DNA from: Anaerolineales bacterium UBA6668
GTDB taxonomy: Bacteria > Chloroflexota > Anaerolineae > Anaerolineales > UBA6668
Reading direction: 5' to 3'
Length of the DNA stretch: 5,850 bases
Assembly (NCBI GenBank): GCA_002455215.1
Contig: DKKK01000037.1
Location: 25,949 to 31,798 of the forward strand
Made by a program: the position numbers and the translations under genes. Below, piece after piece: positions 5,823 through 5,850 of the stretch (position 1 is its first letter; the number at the start of each line of letters is the position of its first letter). Under the pieces are notes generated by a model. That model had not been told where the DNA came from. It saw only the letters and a program-made list of their open reading frames with translations, and ran no database searches.

Positions 5823-5850
5823 TGATACCGATTGAGTCGATATACCAATC
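5822..5850 (+). CDS. Possible start of a further gene, overlapping the fusion's stop (TAATG)
   Basis: The last base of the MoaD-MoaE stop codon is the first base of an ATG (TAATG), a common arrangement for translational coupling. The frame reads MIPIESIYQ and is open at the window edge. Nine codons are too few to identify a product, and no good ribosome site is seen just upstream, so this may be chance. Confidence 0.2.

Noticed and set aside
1..5850. Mobile element, CRISPR array, phage or toxin-antitoxin system
   Set aside because: No transposase, integrase, evenly spaced repeat array, tRNA or small toxin-like gene pair was found; the genes look like chromosomal metabolic genes of similar base composition.

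Overview
The window is ordinary bacterial chromosome with six confidently recognisable protein genes (one cut by the left edge), a possible seventh gene that would begin in the last 29 bases, and no RNA genes, insertion sequences or CRISPR arrays that I can see. The organism is not certain. A proline/threonine-rich stretch behind a lipoprotein signal, a fused MoaD-MoaE protein and the 'EKSGNGLRIF' form of a DapF-family protein together make me lean towards Chloroflexota, but this is an inference from protein flavour, not from a marker gene.

Layout, left to right. On the minus strand (1-786) lies the N-terminal 262 residues of an exported, purple-acid-phosphatase-like metallophosphoesterase. 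A 206-bp divergent gap with a perfect TATAAT box separates it from a plus-strand pair: a diaminopimelate-epimerase-family protein (993-1778) and a class I SAM-dependent methyltransferase (1814-2521), 35 bp apart. The methyltransferase meets a minus-strand diacylglycerol-kinase/YegS-type lipid kinase (2518-3429) tail to tail, with the two stop codons interlocked. A second divergent gap (3430-3655) leads to a plus-strand pair: a lipoprotein di-haem oxidoreductase of the DUF1111/DHOR family (3656-5062) and a MoaD-MoaE fusion, i.e. a one-piece molybdopterin synthase (5088-5822). A TAATG junction at the end may couple a further gene.

The genes do not form an obvious single pathway. Two two-gene transcription units point right (epimerase-like + methyltransferase; di-haem lipoprotein + molybdopterin synthase), and two minus-strand genes are divergent from them. 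Cellular roles are spread over amino-acid/cell-wall metabolism, small-molecule methylation, lipid phosphorylation, envelope redox chemistry and molybdenum cofactor synthesis.

The most unusual thing here is the DapF-family protein: both positions of the catalytic cysteine pair are serine (Ser71 and Ser203) while the rest of the fold signature is retained. It may be a relative with a changed reaction rather than a standard diaminopimelate epimerase. The MoaD-MoaE fusion, with its Gly-Gly thiocarboxylation site buried inside the chain, and an exact 15-bp tandem duplication in the di-haem gene are secondary points of interest.
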